From Aquatica leii (Eukaryota > Arthropoda > Insecta > Coleoptera > Lampyridae), in assembly GCA_035610365.1 (NCBI GenBank), contig CM069435.1, positions 85,841,389 to 85,905,388 of the forward strand: 64,000 bases of DNA, in the 5' to 3' direction. Below the pieces are notes generated by a model, which was given only the letters and a program-made list of their open reading frames with translations, ran no database searches and had not been told where the DNA came from. Below are positions 1 through 12,010 of this stretch, piece after piece; position 1 is the first letter of the stretch; each line of letters opens with the position of its first letter. Both the position numbers and the translations under genes were made by a program.

Positions 1-2830
1 GGAAATTCAGACATAATATATAACGGAGATGTGCCTACGTTTATAACCGTGTCGCGCAGTGAAGTTACTGTTCTTAAACTTGCTGGTCCAAAGGCGAGCA
101 AACTGATAAAAATGTGGCATGTATCAGATAAACTTTTTTTATCTGATCATAGATACATTCGATTCAACATTGAATCAGACTAGAAACTCGTAGTGGAATA
201 CAGAAATCCGAGGAAGACCGATTGGGATTTGTCCAACGAAGCTTTAGCGGGTCAAATCAGTGACTGTCTCACAGTTGCAAGACCAACGCACGAGCTATAA
301 CTAATGACAGTATTGTTAATTCATTAAAATCCGCATTTGAAGCAAACTGCAAAAAAAGCGTCAAACGGACCGCCAACAGGATACCTTGGTGGAACAGAAA
401 GCTTGACAAAGCAAGGGCACGCACCAGAAAGCTATTTAACACAGCCAAAAAAAGCGGAGACTGAGATGAATACAGAACCAGCCTCACAACATACAACAAT
501 GCCATTAAAAAGTTAAAAGAGACTCGTGGAGAAGGTACTGTAGGAACGTAGGAAACGAACTTCAAGTTCTCGACTCCAAAAAGCTCTAAGCAAAGACAGC
601 ACTGGAAACATCGGTTTTTTGCTGACCAAAGGTGAAAATTTACAGACTCTGTTGAAGGTACTCTGCAAGAACTACTGCAATAACACTTCCCAGGTTCATC
701 GTTAGTTGAAGTTCCTAAGCATCAAAACCTAAATGTACCAAACAAACGAACACCCAAAAGGAACTGAGACTTAGCATGAAAAATAATTAATCCTGAAAAC
801 CTAGAATGGGAAATCAATACGTTTAAACCCTTTTAGTCTCCAGGAGCCCATAGAATTTATCTCATCATGCCGCAAAAAGGATTTCCTGCTCTTCGAAACG
901 CAGTATGCAAAATTCTCAGAGGTGGTATTTATTCCAAAGCCAGAAAGATCTACGTACGCCCAGAAAAAATCTTACGGACTGATCAGCTTAACTTCCTTCA
1001 TCTTAAAACTACTTGATAAAGTAGTCGACAGGTATATACGGGACGGTGCACTAATGACTTCGCCTCTGCATCGAAACCAATATGCTTACCAATCCGTGAA
1101 ATCTTGCGAACTAACAATTCACCAACTAGTAATCAGATCCAATACAATGATATTGCATTGGATGCTTTTCTAGATATTGAAGAAGCATTTGATAATAATA
1201 CCTTCACCTCAATTGCAAGGGCAATAGGAAAAGGAATCACACCTCTAATCCGAAACTGGGTCAACTCAATGTTCAGGAATCGGACAGTAACAGCTACTCT
1301 GTACGATAGCACTGTAGAAGGCAAAATGGCTGGCGGGTGCCCACAAGGCGGGTTGCTGTCACCCCTACTGTAGTGCCTCGTCATGGACGGCCTACTACAA
1401 GAACTAGAAGACGGCGGGGTATTTGCTTTAGGATACGCCAACGATCTCACCAATATCACAAACGGAAAGTTTGGGGCAACTGTATCGAACATAATGCAAA
1501 GTGCAATAAACACCATTGAAAAATGGTCAAAAAAGAAGGACTATCAGAAAACCCAACCAAGACGGCAATCGTTCCATTTACCAAACGACGGAAAACGGAT
1601 GACATAAAACTACCTACGATGTACTGAGTAACGCTCTCAATGACAAAAGTAGTCAAATAGCTGAGACTTGCGTTTGATACTAGACTGACCCTCATCTATA
1701 AAAAGACACAACGAAAACCATTAGGGTTCTTAATACAACCAAACGGATGGTCGGCCACACGTGGGGATTAAAACCCACAATGACAAAATTGTTATATACT
1801 GTGGTAACAATGCCCATCATCACATACGGTGCGCTTGTATGGTGTGAGAGAACCAACCTGAAAAGCACAGCTGCGAAGCTAGGGAAAGTACAGAGAATGG
1901 CATGTCTGCTGATAACAGAAGCGATGAAAACTACGCCCACAGCAGCCATAAAAGTACTACTTTCACTTCCACCATAACACCTTGTTGTAATGATGGAAAC
2001 AAGACAAGCAGCATACAGGCTGCAGATTAATGAACACACGGCAATTACCGGGAAAAACAAACCGGGTATATACAACAAGCTGCGTGAAGAAACCATGTTA
2101 ACTATGAGATCCGACTTCACAAAAAATTATCAAATTTTAAAGAAATTTTAAGTGATAATACCATACCGTCACGAAACGAGTGGACAAAAAACATTTACCC
2201 GGGCTCGATACGCAGATGGGGCCAAAAATCGCAACGGTATCGGAGCAGGAGTATATGGAGACAGACACCATGAGAAAAAATGTTCGTTGACCTTGAGTAA
2301 ATATACGTCCGCTTTTCAAGTTGAAGTTGCTGCTATTGACTGGTGTGTCAAGAACTCGAAATCATACGCAAATGATCTGATATCGATCATGTCTGACAGT
2401 CAAGCAGAACTACTGGCGCTAAGTCGCCACTAATAAAAACTAAACTAATTATGGCATGTAAAAACAGTCTGGAAATATTGGCAACTCCCCAACCAGTGTA
2501 CCTCATCAGAATACCAAAAGACCAGATTGTAATGGGAAACCTAATGGCGGACGCACTAGCTAAAAAGGTCACAACAGGGACATATATCGGACCTGAAACC
2601 GTTTTTGGACTTGCTTACGAGACCGGAAAAGAAACAATTCGCAGCAAACTTGCAGCGGACCATAAAAAACTATGGAAAAACTCTTTAGAGCTACAATCAA
2701 ACACTCAAACTGCACTATCACGGGACTAATAAGAGGGCATCGTGGCTTTAATGATGAGTTGAAAAAAGCCTTTGGGAATAAACTTCTGAACTTCAATGAC
2801 GAAAGTGAACTGCTGAAGGAGTAATAAATC
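1..2830 (+). mobile_element. LOA/R1-like non-LTR retrotransposon (LINE), degenerate ORF2
   Basis: This is a decayed second ORF of a non-LTR retrotransposon, entering from beyond the left edge. In order I read the end of an AP endonuclease (about 10-180, with SDHRYIRFNIESD), a reverse transcriptase (about 920-1375: VVFIPKP, then GGCPQGGLLSPLL), a thumb/connection segment (about 1745-2010: ITYGALVWCERT, then TTPTAAIKVLLSLPP) and an RNase H domain (about 2195-2435: YADGAKNRNGIGAGVYG, SDSQAELLAL). An RNase H after the RT fits the I/R1/LOA group, and the thumb segment resembles Lian/LOA elements of arthropods. The frame changes several times and in-frame stops occur (for example after 1373, 1977 and 2433), so no intact protein can be made. 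The 3' end is placed near 2830, where coding similarity fades; no clear poly(A) or target duplication was found. Confidence 0.85.
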
Positions 2831-5800
2831 AGAGGTGCACAAAAAGAGACCGCAATGCAGGGGCGCTAGACGAACCACCTCTTGAATTAAATTTAAAAAA
2901 AAGCGAGGCAAAAAAAATATGAATCAATGACCAAAACGACTAAAATTGAAATTCAACGTTGCCGAAATTTAAACAGTGAGGAACGAAAGTCATATGTAGA
3001 AAAAAAAGAGAGCAAATAAGTACTGACTAAAAGACTTGTTGCTGTATATATTCGATATTGCTGTATATGTTCAAAGTTTAGGCTAAGTAATCTTGATTGG
3101 CAATGTAGTTACTTAATAACCGACCTAATTTCAATACCGCCTAAAAGTATACTTAGAAGGTTTAGGTTTGCTATGTAAAAACATACATCCAACAATCCCT
3201 ATGGTGTAAATTAAAGTGTAGAAAATTTTATACCGCTCGTTAGTCTTTTAAAATCGATCTATCTATTGTCCTGATGTTGTTTGTGGTTTTCTAATATGGT
3301 CATTTCAGTAAGTTAATCGTGTAGTTACGTAATGGACAAAAAAACTCTAGAGCGGCAAAGTAAAAAAGTAGAAATCCACATAAAACTAAGTGTTCAAAGT
3401 CAATTATTATATTAGCTGCTTAATCAGTCTTTTTAGAGTTGGTTGTTCGTTTATAAGACCATATTTATATTGGGTATGAATTCACGATTTTTAGACAGAC
3501 AAAAGTTCTGTTTCATAATTCGAGCGATTTCATCTATCCAGTTTTGCTTTCTTTGGACAACCTATTAGCTTTGCAGATTTTTGGGTATTAGTAGTATCAA
3601 TACTCCCATTCTTTGAACTCGGCATAAGGCTACAAATGTTGAGAACCATCGCTAGGAATTACAGATCTATTATTTTTGGTAAACTTGTTGCAACAGTCGA
3701 CGTTTTTCTGTTGCAATGAATAAACAGTTTGTGGTCGGTAGAGGCTTACACTATCGATCGGAGAGCTTTCAATGTTGTATATATTCCTTTCATTTTTCTT
3801 TTTAGTCTGTTCGGCAAATAAAAAACTCTCTGGATTAGAGAAAGTCGCTTTAGTCGGTGGACAACCAAAAAATCGCGTAGAATTCGTGAGAGCAAAGTCC
3901 ATCAAGACGGTTCGCTGACGCATTTTATCAGTTTCGACGGTTCTCATGCTGATGCTCTTGATTCTTCTTAAAACCATCAGTTAAATCAGTCTTCCTGAGA
4001 TTTCTTGATCTCTTTTTTCAGAGTAAACATTTTCTTATATATACGTCGTTTTCGACAACTGTTACTTATTCTGAGTTTTACCTAATAGTTGTAGATATTG
4101 AGACTTCCGCGTTCTTGGTCCTTTGAGGCTAGTAGTGTTTCCCTACCGCCCTTCTCTCTCTTTCTTCTACAGGTTTGAAATTTTCAACTACAATTACAAA
4201 ACCGTCAATTTTCGTTACTTTTGGTTTTTTTCTAGAATCATTTCCTTCCTATAGTCTTGGATCTTGCCTCTCTTAAGACCCCGCGCAGCCATTACGTTTT
4301 TACTTCATTTCAGTGTTGTTTTTTCGGGTGCGAGACAATTGTTTAAACTTCCTTTTATCCAATGTCAGTTTTTCCTTGAAATTAAGCTCGTCTAATTCTT
4401 TTACAGAATCAAGTTCTGATTATAATGATTTCTTTATTTTTATCGGAGTTTCGATTAAGGATACTTACAATTCATTACGAATAGCCGCGATTAACGCAAC
4501 TAGGAGTACGTACAAGCATGTGTCGACTACGGACATTGTTTTTTGTTATAATTTTTCACTTATTAATTAAATGATTCGAGTTGAAACTTTCTTGTTGGAG
4601 TTTTCCACAGTATGTACTTAAAATTGAAATCTTCAGCTTGCATATTTATTTTGTTCGTAAATCCGTAATTTTTCAAGTATTATAAACGAAGTCTTTTTCT
4701 TTTGTAGATTTGTATTTGTCGAGGCGCGACTGGACAATCAGCATTAATTGTGTCGATTGAAAGCTTTCAGTAAGGTGAATTCTTCTTAGTGTGACTGTTA
4801 CTTTGCACCTTCGGATAATGCCAATTTACTAATTACCTTGTACTTTTTATGCGCGTTTGTCCAATTTATTTAGGCATTGCTACAGTTACTTGTGACAGGC
4901 TTAGTCATCTACTGTGTTATTTTATTTCTATAGTATCTAGTATAGTATAGTTCTCTGTTGATTATTCCCAATCTAAGTACTAGTATTGGTTGATTGCCAA
5001 CCACCTGTTACAAAAGAAAAAGTAGAATGTGTAGGAAGTAATAAAAAACTGAAACACCTGATAAAAAATTCAATTCAAAAACCACAATAGAAGAAAGTAT
5101 AGAGAAGGAGAAAACATTTAAGTGTGAATCACTTCGAAATTGTGTAAATAAGTAAATATTCAAATAAAATTCTTGTAAACATTTAGATTTATTCCAGCGT
5201 TAATGCGAGATTCAACGTGTCGAATATAATTTACCTTTAAATTACCTAAACAAACATTTTAATGAGTACTCCCAAATACACCAAAACAAAAAAAATCCAA
5301 CATTTACAATATAGCGTCAAGTTATTGAATGAGTAACGTCAATGTGACCATTAAGTAATTGTTACTATCACTAAACCACTTCAAATTTAACCGCAACTAT
5401 TATAAATAAAAATTTACATTTCACAAACATTGTTAAAAACTGGTTCTTCATTAATAGATTTAATTTTGATATGAGAATAATTACTAATGCTCGTTTGCTT
5501 TTTAAAAACTAACTACAAATAATTAAGCAATCAACATTTATGCACCAAAGAAACTTCTGAATAACTAATTAATGACCTAAAAAGTTAAATATTTTAGTAA
5601 GTAGAGCGCGACAAAAATTTCTTCCGAAAAGTAATTGAAAACGAACAAAATAAACAGAAGTTATAACAGTACTTTGTTTTTATCAATTATTTTTGTCAAT
5701 AATATTTGAAATAAATGTATCTGTCAAATTAGTTTAATTACTTATTTACATACAAATAATTAGAATAGTCACAATACTTAAAGACAAAACATGGTATATA

Positions 5801-6736
5801 AATGTTTGAATAAAACTAATGCGGATGGTATGTCAGCAACAAATATAAATGAAAGCAAGAGAATAATGTCACTATTAATGGTGCCACGTTTGTCACATTT
5901 ATTTTCTGTGATGAATTATTTGTTTTGTAACAATTTCAAAATGTACAAAATGAATGAAATTGTTTTAATTCACGGCTTTCATAATAATAAGAAAACATGC
6001 CAAGATTTCAAATTGTTGTGATTTAAGACGTCGTTTGCAATCGATTTTGGCTTAAATTAATAAAAGTTTGATAGAAAACTATGCCAAATAATTCGGGTAT
6101 TTGTTTAGAAATGCCTATTCTATATTATAATTATTATTATCAATGTTGTCATAAAAAGAAGAAAGTCAATAACATTAGTTGTTACTTAACTTTTACAATG
6201 TTAAATGTTTTTTAAGGAAATTTTGTTTAAAATAGCTGTTTAAAGAAAAGAATTTTAAGTTCAACACAAACCATAGTTATAAAAATAAAGAGTACATTTT
6301 CTATTGCACCTTCTCATCCTACTTTATTCGAAAAATAAGAAAGTTATGCTAATATAACAAAATCGAGTATAGATGCAGTTTTTAACAAAATATTGTTGTA
6401 GTTAAAAATCCTACATTTAAATGATACGTTCAAACGATTAAACATTTTAGAAAACACTTTCTAATTACATTACCATTGTTCCATTAAATTTTTAAATCGA
6501 ATCAATTTATTTTTGGTAAAAATAATTACTTATGTAAGAGTAAAATCGTTCTAAAAAACTATAAAAAATTAAGAGAACGTGTAGTTTAAAAAAGTTTAAA
6601 AATTGCGCAACAAAAATATTAATATTAATCGAAAGTATGTATTTGTTAAGCGTAAGAATAAAATAAATGTAAATCAATCAACTGTTGGTTTTGTTTAAAT
6701 TGCGTTTTATTATAGTGTTATACAAGACTCGTTTAC
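2831..6736. other. AT-rich non-coding stretch with one unassigned ORF region
   Basis: No recognisable gene. The stretch 3480-4300 is less AT-rich than its surroundings and holds a 115-codon minus-strand ORF (3977-3630). Its composition (Lys/Arg/Ser-rich, with KKKNERNIYN) looks like degraded mobile-element coding sequence, but I cannot name the family. From about 4570 to 6736 I see only AT-rich sequence. It should be trio intron downstream of exon I. Confidence 0.4.
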
Positions 6737-7101
6737 CTTAACTCCTGTTGTAAAGCTTCCCCTTGTGCAATGGTCGAAGCGCAAGCATCCAAACTCTGAT
6801 CTCTATGTTGACCCGTTTGCTCCAAGAGCCTTTCGGTGTTATCTAAACTCTCTGCGACACTCTCATCTCCTTGTAGCTCCTGTCGAAGTTCGTCAACCCA
6901 GGTACTAAGTTCCTTTTCGTGTGTATAAAATAAAACGGCAAGATCTAATCGACGTCGTCTTTGTTCAACCCTGGAGGCGAAGGAAGTTACGTGAGCTTCG
7001 AGTTCGTGAGCAACAGAATAGATTTCATCTGCATCACACTCTCCCGTATGGGCCAATTCCTCGGCGGCAGCTAATAATTTGTCGGCATTTGTGTAAGTAT
7101 T
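6737..7101 (-). CDS. trio: trio exon (spectrin-repeat segment)
   Basis: Internal coding exon of the Trio/Kalirin orthologue, the last one recognisable in transcript order. The acceptor is tgtttcag just above 7101 and the donor is gtaaac just below 6737. The 365-nt exon starts in phase 0 and ends after two bases of a codon. It begins NTYTNADKLLAAAEELAHTG, which closely matches the spectrin repeat of vertebrate TRIO/KALRN that starts NTYTNADKLL. It continues through VEQRRRRLDLAVLFYTHEK and TWVDELRQELQGDES to GEALQQELR. The amphipathic heptad-like helices are typical of spectrin repeats. The protein is a cytoplasmic RhoGEF that activates Rac/Rho in axon guidance; this part is a structural and scaffold array ahead of the DH-PH module. 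Its upstream neighbour exon is 33.9 kb away at 41040-41162, and phases agree. Confidence 0.95.
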
Positions 7102-7109
7102 CTGAAACA

Positions 7110-9394
7110 AACGAAAATACATCAATGATAAACGTAACGTATGTAAGGTACTCGTTTAGAATATGTGATTGCCATTAAACAAAACCCCCGTTAATTCCAT
7201 CAAAAGTTCTTTGATCTTATGTGATGTGTATTAATAAACCAATAATTGAGTTATTCAAGTGAATAATTACACTGGTCATTTCCATTAGCATGTAGAATTA
7301 CTCACATTCTAAAGTACCAAGTACTTTGTTCCGTTTGTCTTATTATTTTTGTTCTTAATAGCACAGTTAACGGTTCTGTATGTATAAAAACCATAGAATA
7401 CGTACTAGGGCCTAATTGAATAAAAGGAAAATATACGTTTTATTTGTATATAAATATGCGAGATGGGAATTAAAATAATTATATAATCCATATTTATAAT
7501 CATTTTAATTAAGATTTAATACAGTCAAAAAATAACATACATTAGGAAAATTTGTTATATAATAGCAATGAAAAAAGTAAGACCTTTTTTGTTGACATGA
7601 TTTATCTTACTTTCTAATGTGTAATAAGGTAAAAATCAAGAAGATTGCATAACAATTTTTACAACAAAATATCTGATGGTTACCCTGACCAAAGACCCTG
7701 ACAACAGACGATACGATAAAATTGCATCGATCATAAGTACACGTATACATGGTGATCATTAATGCATGTCCAACAAAAAAACTACTTTCCATAGATTCGT
7801 CTTTTATTAAATTACAAGTAATTCAATAGTAATTACAGTGAATGGTAAATATTGACACCTCTATAGATACAGATTGTTTATTTTAACATATATTAACGAT
7901 CTGCTGGTACAACCTACAATAATAATTCGAGTAACGTACCGATAAAATTTCACAGCTTCCTTGCTAGTTTTTCAATTCCTCGTAATAGTATTATCTTTTT
8001 ACTGAAGCTCATCTTACATTCAATCACAAACAAAAACCTATTACTACAAATTAACAAAAAAAACTGTAATAAAGGTTTTTCCATAATATTATATTTTCCA
8101 AAAAACGCTTCATCAAAGCATTTAAGTACGTAGATTTATAATAAAAATGAATGAGTAAAGTGAGAAGTGACTAAGTTAATTTCCATTTTACGCAAGTTAA
8201 CTAAACGTGAGAAAGTTCCTATCGTAAACAATATTTTTTTTAATTACAGTTTTTAACATGAAAAAAGTACCGAACGTAACAACGCAAATTATTTACTTGT
8301 TAATTTATAACGAACCGTTAAATTGAGTAATTCTCGGTTAAAATGTATATATTAATAAGATAGTGAAAGTCTCGTCATAAGGCATAACGTTACAACACTA
8401 TCGCTTTAATAATAGTGAAATTTGACAGATTATAAAATTGTTTCCATTTCCACAGATAATGAAGTAAATAGTAAGTTAAGGTTAATCGTGAAAGATTGTA
8501 AATTTACAGAGGCAAAGTTTTATTAAGTCTTGAAGTAAATCCGTGTAAATTTGGGTACTTCCAGTGCAAACAAAAAACGTGGGGTTTTCTGAAATCCCAT
8601 TTGTTCATTATTACTATAGCGTCAGTTATATACCATCGTCATCTAAACAAATATGTTCCAAGTTGAAGCAACGACTTTTTAAAACTCTGTACTGTTACAA
8701 TTCAACAATAAACAAAGACAAATTGAAGTATGTTTCAGCTTTATTGTTTCGGATTTCCTATTCTCCCTACTTTTTGGTAGGCAGGTACGTATTTGGTTTT
8801 GCAATAATTCCTATTTTTCGACTACTTTTTAACCATCATTCTCAGTTTTCTTTTTGTGTAATAATGATTCTAACTACGTCCTAGATTCCGGATTATCCTC
8901 TTTCATTCTTCCTTCTGTCACGTAACAATTCTTTAGTAATTGTTTCTGATATCGGCTGTTCTTAGCAGTCGTTTTAACCTGTTCTTTGATCGTGGATATT
9001 ATTCTACTGCCGGTCATTCTTTTCTCTAAAAGTTTTAGTATATATCTCACCCTGTCAAAAATGAAAAAAACACATAAATGCAGACTTGTGCTCTTTAGAT
9101 TACTGTTATTATTCCTCGGTTATTTACGTTTTTGTCTCTTGTAATTGTACATCCCGCGGTTGTAAATCAGTGACGTCAGGTTTTTTCAGATAGATGGGGA
9201 TTAATAAGCACAATATTTTAAAGGTAGACATGTCATTTGCGTAAAAAATATTATTTTAATGGGATTTTTCAAAATGAATAAATAATTTAAACTTTACTAA
9301 CAAAACCAATGTCATGCAAAAATTATTTTCTCCAAATTGGGTGAGCATGCGGGTGGACACCCCGATAAACAGAGTAAATGATAGTAATCCATAT
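7110..9394. other. AT-rich intronic sequence
   Basis: No gene or mobile element recognised. A segment near 8560-9060 is less AT-rich, with a 106-codon plus-strand ORF (8564-8884) lacking recognisable motifs. It may be an old unclassified repeat. Confidence 0.3.
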
Positions 9395-9836
9395 TGAAAC
9401 GTTCTCAAATTCAAGAGCCTTCTCGAAGTTGTTATCCATCTGCTAGAACGTATACCGAAAGATATGAAACACTCGAGAAGGATTTCCAAAATGTGTATAA
9501 ATACGGAACAAACAAATCGTAGCTCAGTTATTTCCGTAATGCGAATACAGCAGTGTTAAGAAGATGATTCAAGTCTAAATAAATAAGTCGTTAACGCGTG
9601 TGAGATAAATAATCTGGTACGTGACTTTAACGTAAACAAGTTAGTGTTAAACAAGTGTAACTTTATCTTATCTTTGTGTCAGTGATAGCGCTATATATAA
9701 ATAATACTGTAAGTGTTTTTATTAAATATTATTAGATTTAATTAGTTCGGTATATTTAAAAGTGTACATATTTTTAGTATAAAAAAATTGTTTTAGTAGT
9801 TTAAATAAATTAGTTTTAATAATAAAATTCGTTACA
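9395..9836 (+). repeat. Solo-LTR-like repeat, copy 1, with heat-shock-element-like promoter
   Basis: About 440 bp, closely similar to 63395-63807. It starts TGAAACGTTC and ends TTACA, with ATAT directly before and after, so a 4-bp target duplication and a solo LTR are plausible. It contains TTCTCGAA (9420-9427, a perfect inverted heat-shock pentamer pair), two degraded versions TGCTAGAA (9441) and CTCGAGAA (9472), and TATAAATA at 9496-9503. No protease, RT or integrase sequence adjoins it. Being an LTR is an inference from the ends and the TATA box. Confidence 0.55.
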
Positions 9837-10454
9837 ATATATTACCTTGTGTCTGTATGGTTCAAAATATACATCAAGCAAGTCCCCAAAAGCAGTAGAA
9901 AATTATACGCATAGGGTGACATAACGACACTTTCATTAACGTTTGAGATATCAAGGGGTCGTGTTTGCCACCTTCGACAGCAAAGTATTCGAACACAATT
10001 TCTTGCGTCTTTAGGTACCGTCAGTTGTTGAAACACGCTGTTATGAAGCCGTCATAATTTACGTTGTCTTGTGCTTGGCCTTGTTCCGATATTTAATAGT
10101 ATGGGAAAGATTTATTTAACTTGTAATTTAAGTAAAAAATTATTGTTTATTGTAATACATATGATGTCTTGCATGAATTGTGTCCTTGTCCGCCTAATTT
10201 AATTGTCCTCGTGAATCAAATTTAAACCTTTGACGGAAGATCCTGGCGCTCATTTTACTTTAACGATTTAATTACTAACGACACTTCCGACTGAAGACGA
10301 TTAAAGAAATATTTATTTTTGATAAAACTAATTCTAGAAGGAAACCGCACAAATTAGTAGTTGTTTTGTTATTTGGCGTGTGAATAGTAAAATAAGACAT
10401 AAATCCGAATTATCCTGAATCTTGTCAATGTGCTTGTTAGTCATACAATTTATA
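9837..10454. other. Unassigned intronic sequence
   Basis: No gene recognised. A 64-codon minus-strand ORF (10036-9842) with a hydrophobic C-terminal stretch ends beside the repeat but matches no family I know. Confidence 0.3.
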
Positions 10455-10765
10455 TAAAAGTGTTTTCGTACCGTATAAGTTTCGTCCAGGAATGCCCACT
10501 TTTCCTTACATTGGGAGCCGATTCAACTGAGTTAGTCGCCAGCAATTAAGTTACGAGAAAATCCTCGTAACAAATTAGATTAAACAATAAATTCTGACAA
10601 CAACTCGGTAAATAGCATGTTATGTTAAAAGTGTTTTAGTATAATATTTGTCCCCTGTACAAGAATTATCTCCAAACGCCCACTTTTCCTCGCAGAGACA
10701 TGGATACATATCCACATCGAAAATTATTTTTCCGCTGAGTGTGGTCTGTTTCACATATACGGATA
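10455..10765 (+). repeat. LTR-like repeat family A, 5' portions
   Basis: Two partial copies. The first, about 10455-10560, contains CGTACCGTATAAGTTTCGTC and GCCCACTTTTCC. The second starts at 10618 with TGTTATGTTAAAAGTGT, the same 5' terminus as the copies at 17718 and 30471, and runs through CGCCCACTTTTCC to about 10765. There the match stops and resumes at about 11668 in the same order. This copy therefore looks split by roughly 0.9 kb of inserted DNA. Confidence 0.55.
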
Positions 10766-11226
10766 CATATTGTAATTCACAATTTCGACTCGAAATAATT
10801 TCGATTAGGTTCTGTGATTGGTTTCAATCTCTATTATTATTTTGGGTCGCAATTGTGATTTCGACTGAAAAATAATGGAAATGACATTTTTTGCATGTTG
10901 TGATATATTACGAAATTATTAAAAGGTGTGTAACAACAAATTTTAATTAGGGTTGATTTGCTATAATTGGTCAGCATATGCCACATATGTAATTTATTTT
11001 TGTTTCTTCAGGCCCCACAAATTCGTCCATGGCAAATTCTTTACGGTTTTCCATAAGTTAGATTAATATATTTTTTTGTTCATTCGTTATAAAACAAAGC
11101 AATACAATTACTTAACTTTATACAAATAGAACTTGTACTCACGTATTAACGAAAATAAACAGCTGGCATCTAACGAAGAAAAAGAGCAAATTTTTTGAAT
11201 AAAACGTCTTTTTATAACCGTGAAGC

Positions 11227-11516
11227 TTGTTCTAGATTATACTTTTTGCGTCTAAGTTTGCATCCAAGTTTCGATGAACTAGAACTTGTCAAAGAAAGAA
11301 GTATATTATGAAATAAAACTTATCGCGTCTAAACTTTTTTTAAAACTAGAAACGATCCAAGTTTCTGTCTAAGTTTGTATCATAGTTCATGCGCAGAAAA
11401 AAGACACTTAATCACCTATTTCTTTCTGTTTTTACTAAACTTGTTTCTTTGACAAGTTCTAGTTCATGGAAACTTGGATGTGAACTTGGACGCAAAAAGT
11501 ATAATGTGGAACAGGG
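11227..11516. mobile_element. MITE-like element with long terminal inverted repeats
   Basis: The left arm (about 11227-11305) and right arm (about 11435-11516) are inverted copies over roughly 80 bp. Both read ATTATACTTTTTGCGTC, then AACTAGAACTTGTCAAAGAAA when the right arm is reverse-complemented. There is no transposase inside. A 68-codon ORF across the right arm (11389-11595) is a by-product. Class II non-autonomous origin is inferred from the structure. Confidence 0.65.
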
Positions 11517-11667
11517 TTTACAACAGGCATATCAACCATCATGTTACAATCGTTATAATCATCTACATATAATTTCGATTTCACGGTCGATTTAAACTGC
11601 GCAGTCTTTACTGTGACGTCATTATATTTTAATTTCGATTTCGACCAGAATTATTCGAAATGAATAA

Positions 11668-12010
11668 GAATAAGTACCATAGTCTAACGTAAGCGCCCAG
11701 AGAAGTTTTCATTTCTAAATTTTTACAAGCATTTGTGTTATAAATGAGTGTATTATCGCTGCTTTTGTGATAGCCTTCCTGGGGTAAGCATGAACTCATA
11801 TTTTTGCGATGTACATTGATTTTCCCATAATTGTCATAGCGATTTACGATACCGCCACGTGTTGGGCCAACTTCGAAGAATTGATGATGAATCCGTTACG
11901 TTCCGTTGAAGGTACAATTAGAAGTACGCGCTCTTGGCTAATTAAGCCACTTCCGAAACAATCTGCAGAAATAAGTAAGTCGTATTTGTGCGATTTGCTA
12001 CGGGTGTGAA
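11668..12010 (+). repeat. LTR-like repeat family A, 3' portion
   Basis: This region is similar to 30630-30920 over about 340 bp. Shared blocks include GTTATAAATG, AGCCTTCCT.GGGTAAG and ACCACTTCCGAAACA-like CCACTTCCGAAACAATCT. The TATAAAT box sits in the same place in all copies. It is the likely continuation of the piece ending at 10765. The 66-codon ORF at 11809-12009 lies wholly in the repeat and has no protein family resemblance. Confidence 0.55.

Noticed and set aside
1133..1516. 127-codon minus-strand ORF
   Set aside because: It lies opposite the LINE reverse transcriptase on the plus strand and has no motif of its own; it is a shadow ORF.
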